37,716 nt of DNA from PALSA-1336 sp964592725 (GCA_964592725.1 CAZQFQ010000009.1:1-37716); one strand, 5' to 3'; shown: positions 26,401 through 33,187, counted from the stretch's first letter. Program-made: numbers and translations. The notes: generated by a model not told the origin, from the letters alone.

Positions 26401-27421
26401 GGCTCCCTCTGTTCCCCAAAGCCTTTCTGCCATAGCCGTATCTTCCTCTGCGATTAATTTAACCTGGTCAGCTTCTACCGATAACGTAGGAGTAACCGGG
26501 TATGATATCTACAGGAACGGCAGCCAAATAGGCACTTCAGCCGCCAATAGCTACTCCGACACCAACCTTAGTGCCGGAACCCTCTATTCCTACACGGTTT
26601 CCGCCTATGATGCCGCAGGCAACAACAGTAGTCAGTCTGCCTCTGCCAGCGCTACCACCTCCTCAAATCCCGACACCACCCCTCCCACAGTTTCCATAAC
26701 ATCTCCATCTTCTGGTACAGTCAGCGGAACCCTCACCTTCAGTGCCCAAGCTTCCGACCCCACAGTCACAGGCCAGGTTACCTCCGGCCTTAAGAGCCTT
26801 ACTTTGTATGTTGACGGCTCAATCTTTGCTACCTCCTCATCAGGAAGTATCAGTAAGTCCTTGGATACCACCACCTTAACCAATACTACCCACACCCTAA
26901 CTGCTATTGCCCTGGATAATGCGGGAAACCAATCCACAACAGCTACAGTCTCCATAACCGTAAACAATGCTTCTGCCACCAAATACCCCAGAACTATCAC
27001 CCTGACTTCCTTAGAGGGGATATCCACCATCCCTGCAGGAACCACCATTACCGCCACTGTTTTATCCGGGTCTACTGTCCTGGAGACCCAAAGCAACTTA
27101 ACCTCCACGGCAGGCAAGTATACCATAACCTTCCTGGCCTCCGATCCCCAGCTAGTCAACATCAGGATTAAGGTTAACGGCTACCTCTCCCAGTTATTAA
27201 CCTCCATAGATACCACGGTAAACAGCGTTACAGCCCTATCAGTACCCCAATTATCAGCCGGGGACTTTAACAACGATAATGCCGTTAATTCCCTGGATTA
27301 TTCCCTGATGAACACCCACTGGTTAACTAACTACCCTACTGCTGATATTAATGCTGATGGTATAGTTAACAGCCTTGATTTTGCGATACTCAAGAATAAT
27401 TATAATAAATCAGGGCAGTAA
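23498..27421 (+). CDS. Exported LamG / beta-helix / FN3 / X-dockerin protein
   Basis: 1307 residues. Signal peptide 1-38 (LLIILCLAIILSVMGLISL). LamG domain about 45-240 (GYWALDDGSG, ITMWVKD, GSWHHVAYVAG, LYVDGAVV, LDEVRVYNRALS). Ig-like domain ~250-325. First FN3 ~331-425. A short Asp-rich calcium-type segment (HIDKDCDGYGVGTDPNDP) lies near 443. A right-handed parallel beta-helix occupies ~500-940 (many N-N-x-I/V-x-N turns) and closes with LHLQAGSPAISAG and IGAYEY, the ending of choice-of-anchor-Q/pectate-lyase-like proteins. Second FN3 ~965-1055, Ig-like ~1057-1155, X module ~1159-1250, type I dockerin 1253-1307 with loops DFNNDNAVNSLD and DINADGIVNSLD. The C-terminal ~340 residues match the Ig-X-dockerin end of the protein at 17122 but are CpG-poor. 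The beta-helix could be a polysaccharide lyase or binding domain; catalytic residues were not identified. Confidence 0.85.
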   Translation: MRPAIFVRSSLLIILCLAIILSVMGLISLSQHGRVLATSAAPVNGLVGYWALDDGSGTTAVDSSGNGNNATLVNSPTWTAGQVNGALQFNGSNSYASVPANGGLNVSGQFSITMWVKDLSNNQSLEQIFGRDDYSGRLLFGGWGEIKAEFGDEFDTPLYVLPTGSWHHVAYVAGSSGETLYVDGAVVASDTFTGATFVNSNPIFMGDSISNAYPFNGSLDEVRVYNRALSASEVLAVMNDPGLPGGSSGSAPAIFSFSASPGSITSGQSSILSWTTSGAASLSINNGVGTVAGSSVSVSPTVTTTYTLTAANSYGSVTSNTTVTVSSGSGSDTTPPSVPTNLTASGISVSQINLSWTASTDNVGVTGYKIYRGGVQVGTSAVNSYSDTGLSASTGYTYTVSAYDAAGNNSAQSSSASAATQSPSSGSGEVGPFLGIGCTTAYHIDKDCDGYGVGTDPNDPHPLKGPDADDNDPTVNTAASMIAKYGTLQNFLSTAKGYNPNNIIYLSTTGNDSTCAANNAALPCATFTVAESKVSAGDAIVLRGGIFKENNNYYIPNSGGTSAASPDIIMSYPGELAILDHGSAGWYGIDGGPINYTIFDGLKLQNTPDVGDGIGIDLSAGAVETGIIIRNTEVRDYYRGIWIIAGLKNLLIENDAVHDDNPNSEHNIYLGQNGGSGGDAVNVIVRNNLLYNASWDNFHFNGLCDGCTLAGNIMYSANLTQGGGSANIALQQGWNHGFIQNNVVFNSSAWGLTFNDYDDPQPAIKPYNQNYNIISNNTFIHTGRDASGQDLSASGFAPIAIINNSVQTSPALDLGHNTYDNNIIVEMAAGGGSYDALVHYQKNQAGDPNWLATDAWQNNILYASNGAAPLAFGVGSQPPAQTWAYFSSNAGTFTNNSQVNPNLVASNPAWFNAPQNWDLHLQAGSPAISAGTAVNAPATDITGATRANPPSIGAYEYTGSSSGGTDTTAPSVPQSLSAIAVSSSAINLTWSASTDNVGVTGYDIYRNGSQIGTSAANSYSDTNLSAGTLYSYTVSAYDAAGNNSSQSASASATTSSNPDTTPPTVSITSPSSGTVSGTLTFSAQASDPTVTGQVTSGLKSLTLYVDGSIFATSSSGSISKSLDTTTLTNTTHTLTAIALDNAGNQSTTATVSITVNNASATKYPRTITLTSLEGISTIPAGTTITATVLSGSTVLETQSNLTSTAGKYTITFLASDPQLVNIRIKVNGYLSQLLTSIDTTVNSVTALSVPQLSAGDFNNDNAVNSLDYSLMNTHWLTNYPTADINADGIVNSLDFAILKNNYNKSGQ

Positions 27422-27423
27422 TC

Positions 27424-27460
27424 AAAAAAATCCCCAAGCTTTTTGCTTGGAGATTTTAGT
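27424..27460. terminator. Terminator between the dockerin gene and rplT
   Basis: TCCCCAAGC (27431-27439), five-T loop, GCTTGGAGA (27445-27453) with one mismatch, an A-run before and TTTT after. It can end both converging transcripts. Confidence 0.75.
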
Positions 27461-27478
27461 AAGATTGCATTTAAATTT

Positions 27479-27823
27479 TTAAACCAGGCTTTTAACCATT
27501 TTATCAAATTCCGCGGGATGTTTGACGGCGAGTTCGGCCAGCATTTTGCGATTGATCAGAATATTTTCTTTTTTCAATACGCCCGCGAACTTGCTCCAGC
27601 TTGTACCGTTTTCACGCAGGGCGGCGTTGGTTCTTATTAGCCACAGAGCGCGGAAGTCGCGCTTTTTGTTCCTGCGGTCGCGGTAAGCGTAAGAGTCTGC
27701 GTGAAGCAGTGCTTCGCGCGCCAGCGGAAAGTTGGTGGAGCGGCGGTTATCAAAACCCTTGGCTCTTTTGAGTAAATTTTTTCTGCGTTTGTGTGCGGCA
27801 ACCCCGCGTTTGATTCGAGTCAT
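27479..27823 (-). CDS. rplT: 50S ribosomal protein L20
   Basis: 114 residues, full length for the family. Diagnostic stretches are MTRIKRGVAAHKRRKNLLKRAKGF at the N-terminus, ALLHADSYAYRDRRNKKRDFRALWLIRTNAA in the middle and FAGVLKKENILINRKMLAELA near the end. L20 binds 23S rRNA early in assembly of the large subunit and represses the operon in several bacteria. It is the last gene of infC-rpmI-rplT on the minus strand. The 143-base spacer to rpmI holds family A and F repeats, an unusually long gap for this operon. Confidence 0.97.
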   Translation of the reverse strand: MTRIKRGVAAHKRRKNLLKRAKGFDNRRSTNFPLAREALLHADSYAYRDRRNKKRDFRALWLIRTNAALRENGTSWSKFAGVLKKENILINRKMLAELAVKHPAEFDKMVKSLV

Positions 27824-27850
27824 ATTTGTCCTATTTGTCCAATTAGTCCT
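27824..27850. repeat. Family A repeat, locus A6
   Basis: Three in-phase units, ATTTGTCCT, ATTTGTCCA and ATTAGTCCT, abut the rplT start codon. Only one orientation is present, so it is a half element. Confidence 0.7.
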
Positions 27851-27877
27851 GTTAAAAAGACTTATGTGGCTTCAGAT

Positions 27878-27958
27878 TTCTACGAAATACGAAATGGACG
27901 AAATACGAAATCATAAGTGCCGATTTTTCGTATTTAGTTACTTTCGTATTTCGTAGAA
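27878..27958. repeat. Family F palindrome (TACGAAAT units)
   Basis: Two 33-base arms (27878-27910 and 27926-27958). The outer 17 bases of the arms are exact complements (TTCTACGAAATACGAAA) and the inner parts are imperfect. Each arm repeats ACGAAAT at 7-10-base intervals. It fills the rpmI-rplT spacer. Confidence 0.85.
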
Positions 27959-27966
27959 GTTGAAAG

Positions 27967-28161
27967 CTATTTATATGGAATTAATGATCTTAACTTCTGG
28001 TGTGTCCGTCCCAAATTTAAATCGCGCCTTTTGTTTGTCGTGGTTTTGGACGATTCGCGGGAGTTGTAATGATCCTGACCGGTTGAGCGCGCCATTAATT
28101 TTCCGCTTCCGGTTTTTCTAATCCGCTTGGCTGTTCCTTTGTGAGTCTTTACTTTAGGCAT
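27967..28161 (-). CDS. rpmI: 50S ribosomal protein L35
   Basis: 64 residues, normal length. MPKVKTHKGTAKRIRKTGSGKLMARSTGQDH at the N-terminus and LNLGRTHQKLRSLIPYK at the end match L35; the family's usual HxxxxK-rich middle is SRESSKTTTNKRRD. Small basic structural protein of the large ribosomal subunit. Central gene of infC-rpmI-rplT, separated from both neighbours by spacers filled with palindromic repeats (E upstream, F and A downstream). Confidence 0.96.
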   Translation of the reverse strand: MPKVKTHKGTAKRIRKTGSGKLMARSTGQDHYNSRESSKTTTNKRRDLNLGRTHQKLRSLIPYK

Positions 28162-28181
28162 GAAATTAAAATTAATTTCTT

Positions 28182-28263
28182 CTACTAAATACTAAAATAT
28201 ACTAAATATACGAAAGCGCGGTTTCTGAGTTTAGTATTTTTAGTAAACTTTAGTATTTAGTAG
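28182..28263. repeat. Family E palindrome (TACTAAAT units)
   Basis: The outer arms CTACTAAATACTAAA (28182-28196) and its exact complement (28249-28263) bracket imperfect inner repeats of ACTAAA / TTTAGT at 7-10-base spacing. It occupies the infC-rpmI spacer. Confidence 0.85.
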
Positions 28264-28277
28264 AGGTTATTTGGAAT

Positions 28278-28784
28278 TTACTTGGAGGGGGCGACGGTCA
28301 CGGAGAATGTTCCGCCCATTCTTTTTATGGGGACTTCGGTGCGGTAAGGTGTTTTAATGTAAGCTAAAAATTTTACCAGATTCTGGCGGCCGATGTCGCC
28401 AAAGGCCTGCTCTCTGCCGCGCATGCGAAGTTCAATCCTTACCAAATCGCCGTCTGTTAAAAATTCGGTAATCTTGTTGGCCTTAATTTCCATATCATGC
28501 TCGGAAATGCGCATGGAAATCCAAATGGTTTTTACTTCGGTTTTCTTTGCGTTCTTTTTTTGCTGCTGTTCGAGTTTTTTTTGCTGGTACTTATATTTGG
28601 CGTAATCTATCAATTTGGCCACCGGCGGGTTTGCTACCGGGGAAACCTCCACTAAATCCAGGCCGTGTTGCCCCGCCAAGGCCAAGGCCTCGGAGGTTTT
28701 CATTACGCCTATTTGCTCGCCATCCTCGTTAATTACCCGCAGTTGGGGAGCTTTAATCTGGTGATTTAGTCTTGCTTTTAACAC
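28278..28784 (-). CDS. infC: Translation initiation factor IF-3
   Basis: 168 residues from a GTG start at 28784 (LKARLNHQIKAPQLRVINEDGEQIGV). The N-domain, the linker helix (AKYKYQQKKLEQQQKKNAKK) and the C-domain (KTIWISMRISEHDMEIKANKITEFL, then VRIELRMRGREQAFGDIGRQNL) are all present, so it is full length. IF-3 binds the 30S subunit and checks the initiator tRNA and start codon. A rare start codon is usual for infC and often allows autoregulation. First gene of the operon. The upstream region is affected by the scaffold gap at 28859-28958. Confidence 0.97.
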   Translation of the reverse strand: MLKARLNHQIKAPQLRVINEDGEQIGVMKTSEALALAGQHGLDLVEVSPVANPPVAKLIDYAKYKYQQKKLEQQQKKNAKKTEVKTIWISMRISEHDMEIKANKITEFLTDGDLVRIELRMRGREQAFGDIGRQNLVKFLAYIKTPYRTEVPIKRMGGTFSVTVAPSK

Positions 28785-28858
28785 CGGTTATTTTTGGTTT
28801 AGTTTGATAGTTAGCTTGGTTATTATAGCGGTGACGGGTGATTTTGTCAACGAGCATA

Positions 28859-28958
28859 NNNNNNNNNNNNNNNNNNNNNNNNNNNNNNNNNNNNNNNNNN
28901 NNNNNNNNNNNNNNNNNNNNNNNNNNNNNNNNNNNNNNNNNNNNNNNNNNNNNNNNNN
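28859..28958. other. Scaffold gap (100 N) with duplicated 55-base flanks
   Basis: Bases 28804-28858 and 28959-29013 are identical over 55 positions (TTGATAGTTAGC... to ...CAACGAGCATA). The two contig ends therefore overlap, and the N-run together with one copy is most likely an artefact. Confidence 0.9.
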
Positions 28959-29014
28959 TTGATAGTTAGCTTGGTTATTATAGCGGTGACGGGTGATTTT
29001 GTCAACGAGCATAA

Positions 29015-29120
29015 GATACCGATATACGGATCAATGCTGATGATAATGATCATGCGGAAGCTCGTGTTTTTTAGCATCCGTATTATCAGTATCATTAGTA
29101 TACATCAGTATATCGGTATC
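29015..29120. repeat. Family G palindrome (GATACCGAT units)
   Basis: The arms GATACCGATATAC (29015-29027) and its exact complement (29108-29120) enclose imperfect inner arms (CGGATCAATGCTGATGAT against ATCATTAGTATACATCAG). The loop is near 29059-29084. The stop codon of the transporter gene lies at its right edge. Confidence 0.75.
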
Positions 29121-30489
29121 ATATTATTATCGCGGCAATAGTCGCCACGCTGGCCAGTATCATTACCAGCGCGGTTATCCAGCCTAAGGCGGAAACGGTT
29201 TTGCCGTTGGTCCTGGATCCCATAATTTTTTTATTGTCGCTCATATGCACAATCAGCACCAAAATTACCGGAGCGACAATGCCGTTTAACACGGCCGAAT
29301 AAATCAGGGCTTTTATCGGGTCCAGCCCCACAAAATTTAAAATCAGGCCGATGCCCATGGACACGATAATTACCCAGTAAAAGGCCTGGGCTTTTTTGAA
29401 TTTTCGGTAAAGTCCCTGCTTCCAGCCCAGGCTTTCGGCCAGCGCGTAGGACGCCGAGCCCGCCAGCACCGGCACGGCCAAAAGGCCGACGCCGATTATG
29501 CCTATGGCAAAAAGCAAAAACGCGTACTCGCCGGCCAAAGGCCGCAAAGCGGCGGCGGCCTGGGCCGCGGTTTGGATGTTTGTAATTCCGGCGTTAAATA
29601 AAGTCGCGGCGCAGGTTAAAATTATAAAGAACATCGCCAGGTTGGAAAAAAACATTCCGGACCAAATGTCCACCCGCATTTTTTTTATTTCCCGATCCGT
29701 GGTTTCTTCGCGGCGCAGTTTGATGCTGGTTTTTCCCGCTAAGATTTCTTCCTCAACTTCCTGGGAAGTCTGCCAAAAAAACAGGTACGGGGAAATGGTG
29801 GTGCCCAAAATTCCGCAGACCAAAAAAATCTGGTCTTTGGAAAAGCTCAAATGCGGCACAAAAGCGTTGACCAAAATTTCCTGTCCGTTTAAGCGGACAA
29901 AAAACGCCGTTAAAACATACGACGCTAAAACCAAAGCCAGCCATTTTAAATATTTGGCGTAATCTTTGTAGCTGGTAAAAATCTGCAAAACCAGGCTAAG
30001 TAGGGTAAAAAAGAAAATCAGCAAAGTAAAATTAAAATTCGGCCACAACAGCTGCGTGGCCTTGGCCATCGCGCCCAAATCCGCGCCAATGTTAAAGGTG
30101 TTGGCAAAAAACAGCAGAGCGGTTACCGTGTATAAAACTTTTTTTGGATAGTATCGTTTAATGTTGCCGGCCAATCCGCGGCCGGTAACCAGGCCGATTC
30201 TGGCGCACATTTCCTGGACCACGGCCATAAGGGGAAAGGTAAAAGCCGCCAACCACAAAAGCGAAAAGCCGTATTGCGAGCCGGTTTGGGAATAGGTCGC
30301 GATGCCGGACGGGTCGTCATCGGCCGCTCCCGTGGTCAGCCCGGGCCCCAGCATCTTCCAATACTCTCCGGCTTTTTTAATCGGGTCGCCACTACCTATA
30401 GACCGGACAATGTTCCCCGATGTTTTGAAGGCTTTTTCAAAGCCGTTACCCGCCGGTTTGCTTTGTTTGTCTAACTTTTCGTTTGGCAA
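29119..30489 (-). CDS. NRAMP-family divalent metal transporter, NRMT-like
   Basis: 456 residues from a TTG start (PNEKLDKQSKPAGNG). A soluble N-terminus of ~45 residues is followed by the NRAMP fold with about 11 membrane helices. Helix 1 has GPGLTTGAADDDPSGIATYSQTG. The canonical DPGN of Mn/Fe transporters is DPSG here, keeping the metal-binding Asp but replacing Asn by Gly. The helix 6 motif is GTTISPYLFFW instead of the usual A-x-x-MPHN, so the Met that favours soft metals is absent. Both changes are typical of the NRAMP-related magnesium transporter clade, so Mg2+ uptake is the best guess. The loop EEEILAGKTSIKLRREETTDREIKKMRVD between helices 6 and 7 is also typical of that group. The stop codon lies in the family G palindrome. 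No SD seen. Confidence 0.88.
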   Translation of the reverse strand: MPNEKLDKQSKPAGNGFEKAFKTSGNIVRSIGSGDPIKKAGEYWKMLGPGLTTGAADDDPSGIATYSQTGSQYGFSLLWLAAFTFPLMAVVQEMCARIGLVTGRGLAGNIKRYYPKKVLYTVTALLFFANTFNIGADLGAMAKATQLLWPNFNFTLLIFFFTLLSLVLQIFTSYKDYAKYLKWLALVLASYVLTAFFVRLNGQEILVNAFVPHLSFSKDQIFLVCGILGTTISPYLFFWQTSQEVEEEILAGKTSIKLRREETTDREIKKMRVDIWSGMFFSNLAMFFIILTCAATLFNAGITNIQTAAQAAAALRPLAGEYAFLLFAIGIIGVGLLAVPVLAGSASYALAESLGWKQGLYRKFKKAQAFYWVIIVSMGIGLILNFVGLDPIKALIYSAVLNGIVAPVILVLIVHMSDNKKIMGSRTNGKTVSALGWITALVMILASVATIAAIII

Positions 30490-30572
30490 GTTTTTGGTTT
30501 CAAATGGTTAATCTTTACCCATATTTTAACATAGTTTGTGATATTTTAGAATTTTACACCGCGCCACACCGG

Positions 30573-30600
30573 GTAGGGCAGGGTCGCGACCCTACCCTAC
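30573..30600. repeat. REP palindrome (GTAGGG type)
   Basis: GTAGGGCAGGGTCG (30573-30586) and CGACCCTACCCTAC (30587-30600) pair at 13 of 14 positions with no loop. It lies in the 30490-30877 spacer. Confidence 0.8.
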
Positions 30601-30615
30601 AAGGGACTTCATCTT

Positions 30616-30783
30616 TTAGCTGTGGATTACTCCGGCGGTTATGTTTGAATATAGACTATTAACGGGCTTGACGAGGCCTCTGGCTTTTGTTATCTTTACT
30701 GAAATGGCTATAATCCGTCCCAACAGAATATCTTCTTTTAACCCCGCCCTTAAATAGGGAATTGGGGTTATTTTTTTGCCCAC
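30616..30783 (-). CDS. Possible small protein, unsupported by homology
   Basis: A 55-residue frame from GTG at 30783 (GKKITPIPYLRAGLKEDILLGRIIAISVKITKARGL...). The frame stays open further upstream to 30849, but those extra residues read through a REP hairpin and a TATAAT. That TATAAT (minus strand, 30807-30802) could be a -10 for a nearly leaderless message. Amphipathic and basic, no recognised domain. It may be chance coding in the spacer. Confidence 0.25.
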   Translation of the reverse strand: MGKKITPIPYLRAGLKEDILLGRIIAISVKITKARGLVKPVNSLYSNITAGVIHS

Positions 30784-30814
30784 ATTATCAATAAAATAAT
30801 AATTATAGAGGGCA

Positions 30815-30842
30815 ATCCGCCGTAGCTTCAGCGAAGGCGGAT
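30815..30842. repeat. REP palindrome (CCGCC type)
   Basis: ATCCGCC (30815-30821) pairs with GGCGGAT (30836-30842), enclosing GTAGCTTCAGCGAA, which can pair further as TTCGCTGAAGC on the other strand. A different REP family from those near the RAYT gene. Confidence 0.7.
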
Positions 30843-30877
30843 GGAACACTACCCATCAGCGATTAATTTCTCATACT

Positions 30878-31858
30878 ATGATGACTCAACCCTGGAACCT
30901 CAAACAACAAATGCTGGACGCCATCGCCCAAAAAGGCGGATTTGTAAACTGCCACGCGCATTTTGACAAGGCGTTTTATATTACCAAAGAAGGCTTGGAT
31001 AAAAGCATGAAGTTTACCATGGAAGAAAAGTGGCGGATGAGCGACGATATTAAAATTAACTCGACGCAGGAACAGATTGAAGGACGGATAAGGACAGGCC
31101 TTGATATTTTAGTTGCCCAGGGCTGTCAGGCTACAATGACATTTGTGGATGCCTATAGTGCCGTAGGGCATAAAGCTATAGACGCGACGCTTAAAGTCAG
31201 GAAAGAATTTGAGAGTAAAATCAAAGTAGTTATTGCAACCCAGCCGCTAGACGGTCTTCTGACATCCGAAGCGCAAAAACTCTATGAAGAAATTACCGCC
31301 AAGGCCGACATTGCCGGCGGTCTGCCTTCCAAAGACCGGCCTCGCCAGGATGAAAATTTAGACGTAATGTTTAAAATCGCAAAAAATTTAAATAAGCCTA
31401 TCCATGCCCATATAGACCAACTAAATCGCCACGATGAATTTGATACGGAAAAGTTGGTTAGCGCCACTGTCAGGCATGGTTATGAAGGAAGAGTGGTTGC
31501 GGTGCATGCGGTATCTCCTTCCGCTCAACCCAAAGCATATAGGACAGAGCTTTACAAAAAGATGGCCGATGTTGGCATGAGCGTCGCCTGTTCGCCTTCA
31601 GCCATGCTTTCCCAGGTTATGTTTGAAGATAGTGTAAGTCCAATGCATAATTCTATTGCCAATGTCCCGGAAATGCTCCGAGCCGGTGTTAATGTGGGGC
31701 TTGGGGTTGATAATGTTTGCGATTTTTATTTGCCCTTTGTTGACGGCGATATGTGGACAGAACTACGGATGCTAATGGAAGCCTGCCGGTTTTACGATTT
31801 TGACAAGCTGGTGGATATTGCAACGGTGAACGGAAAAAAACTTTTGAGCATTAAGTGA
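30878..31858 (+). CDS. CodA-like amidohydrolase
   Basis: 326 residues (ATG at 30878; a second ATG follows directly). Amidohydrolase superfamily, cytosine-deaminase-like branch. Metal ligands are visible: H-x-H in NCHAHFDKAF (about 24-33), His176/His178 in HAHIDQ, His210 in VAVHAVSPS, and Asp278 in VGLGVDNVCD. The final region, DFYLPFVDGDMWTELRMLMEACRF, resembles CodA. However the CodA motif H-C-D-E, whose Glu is the catalytic proton shuttle, reads H-I-D-Q here, so cytosine deamination is doubtful; a hydrolase acting on another cyclic amide or amine is more likely. At 326 residues it is shorter than CodA (~425), starting almost at the first H-x-H. It lies 42 bases upstream of argH with a family A array between, so the two may be co-transcribed. 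Confidence 0.75.
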   Translation: MMTQPWNLKQQMLDAIAQKGGFVNCHAHFDKAFYITKEGLDKSMKFTMEEKWRMSDDIKINSTQEQIEGRIRTGLDILVAQGCQATMTFVDAYSAVGHKAIDATLKVRKEFESKIKVVIATQPLDGLLTSEAQKLYEEITAKADIAGGLPSKDRPRQDENLDVMFKIAKNLNKPIHAHIDQLNRHDEFDTEKLVSATVRHGYEGRVVAVHAVSPSAQPKAYRTELYKKMADVGMSVACSPSAMLSQVMFEDSVSPMHNSIANVPEMLRAGVNVGLGVDNVCDFYLPFVDGDMWTELRMLMEACRFYDFDKLVDIATVNGKKLLSIK

Positions 31859-31900
31859 CCTATTTGTCTTATAAGACTTATAGGTCCTATAGGACTTATA
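31857..31900. repeat. Family A repeat, locus A7
   Basis: Begins within the TGA of the amidohydrolase gene and reaches the argH start. In-phase units ATTTGTCTT, ATAAGACTT, ATAGGTCCT and ATAGGACTT. Confidence 0.8.
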
Positions 31901-33187
31901 ATGCCAAAATTATGGCAAACTAAATCTACCAAACTCCACCCGCTGGTGGAAAAATACACGGTCGGCAACGACTATGTTTTGGATATGCGCCTTTTGCCTT
32001 TTGACATCCAGGCTAGTAAGGCGCACGCGGCCGCGTTGGTCAAAGCCGGAATTTTAACTAAATCGGAATATGGAAAACTTAACAGGGGATTAAATGAAAT
32101 TTTAAATCTCCACAGCCAGGGAAAGTTTGTCATTAAGCAGTCCGACGAAGACTGCCATACCGCCATAGAAGGCTATTTGGTGGAGAAGCTCGGGGATTTG
32201 GGCAAAAAAATCCATACTTGCCGCAGTCGCAACGACCAGGTTTTGGTGGCCACGCGACTTTACAGCCGCAAAAAATTAAAACAAATTAGCGCAGAGCTAA
32301 TTAAACTGGAAAAAGTCTTTTTGCAAATGGCCAAGCGCTACGAATTTGTGCCTCTGCCGGGATATACGCATACCCGCCGCGCTATGCCGTCTAGTATCGG
32401 CCACTGGGCGGCCGCCTACTTTGAGGAAATGACCAACGACCATAAACTTTTGGAAACCGCTTACTGGCTCAACGACCAAAATCCCATGGGCGCGGCCGCG
32501 GGCTTTGGCGTAAATATTCCGCTGGACCGGAATTTGACCACAAAACTTTTGGGCTTTAAACGCGTGCAGGTAAATTCTTTATACGCGGTCAACAGCCGCG
32601 GCACCACGGAGAGCTACATTCTTTCGGTTCTCACTAAAATTATGATGACTTTGGGCCGCCTGGCCAACGAAATGATTTGGTTTACCACGCCGGAATTTAA
32701 TTTTTTCCATTTGCCCGTGGAATTTACCACCGGCTCATCCATTATGCCGCAAAAGCGCAACCCGGATATTTTTGAAATCGTGCGCAGTAACGTAAATGTC
32801 ATCGTAGCTTTGCAAACCCAGGTTAAGGATATATCAAAAAATTTGATATCGGGATATAACCGCGACACCCAGCTGACCAAAGAGCCGCTCATTAAAGGCA
32901 TGGGCATTGCGCGCCGCAGTCTGGAAGTTATGGCTTTGGTTATGTCGGAAATCAAACCCAACAAACCGGTGCTGATGAAATCTTTGGCGCCGGAATTTTT
33001 CGCGGTGCACGAAGCCAACCGCCTGGTAAAAGAGGGGATGCCGTTCCGCGACGCGTACACTTATGTTAAAGAGCACTTAAGCGAGCTTAAAGTCAAAGAC
33101 CCGGTCAAAGCAATTAAAGAAGTCGTCTCCCTGGGCGGCCCGGGCAATTTACAGCTTAATAGATATAAAGTAGATAAGGAGTTATAA
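31901..33187 (+). CDS. argH: Argininosuccinate lyase
   Basis: 428 residues, slightly shorter than the usual ~460. The fumarase/aspartase superfamily signature GSSIMPQKRNPD is at about 280-291, carrying the catalytic Ser loop. KIHTCRSRNDQV (~104-115) and PGYTHTRRAMPSSIGHW (~153-169) supply other active-site residues. DVNIPLDR-like FGVNIPLDR and YNRDTQLTKEPLIKG are also present. It cleaves argininosuccinate to arginine and fumarate, the last step of arginine synthesis. No other arginine gene is in the window, so the source of argininosuccinate is unclear. Family A repeats sit immediately before the start and overlap the stop codon. Confidence 0.93.
   Translation: MPKLWQTKSTKLHPLVEKYTVGNDYVLDMRLLPFDIQASKAHAAALVKAGILTKSEYGKLNRGLNEILNLHSQGKFVIKQSDEDCHTAIEGYLVEKLGDLGKKIHTCRSRNDQVLVATRLYSRKKLKQISAELIKLEKVFLQMAKRYEFVPLPGYTHTRRAMPSSIGHWAAAYFEEMTNDHKLLETAYWLNDQNPMGAAAGFGVNIPLDRNLTTKLLGFKRVQVNSLYAVNSRGTTESYILSVLTKIMMTLGRLANEMIWFTTPEFNFFHLPVEFTTGSSIMPQKRNPDIFEIVRSNVNVIVALQTQVKDISKNLISGYNRDTQLTKEPLIKGMGIARRSLEVMALVMSEIKPNKPVLMKSLAPEFFAVHEANRLVKEGMPFRDAYTYVKEHLSELKVKDPVKAIKEVVSLGGPGNLQLNRYKVDKEL

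Noticed and set aside
28788..29095. ORFs running through the N gap
   Set aside because: They contain unknown residues from the 100-N run and duplicated contig ends; not real coding sequence.
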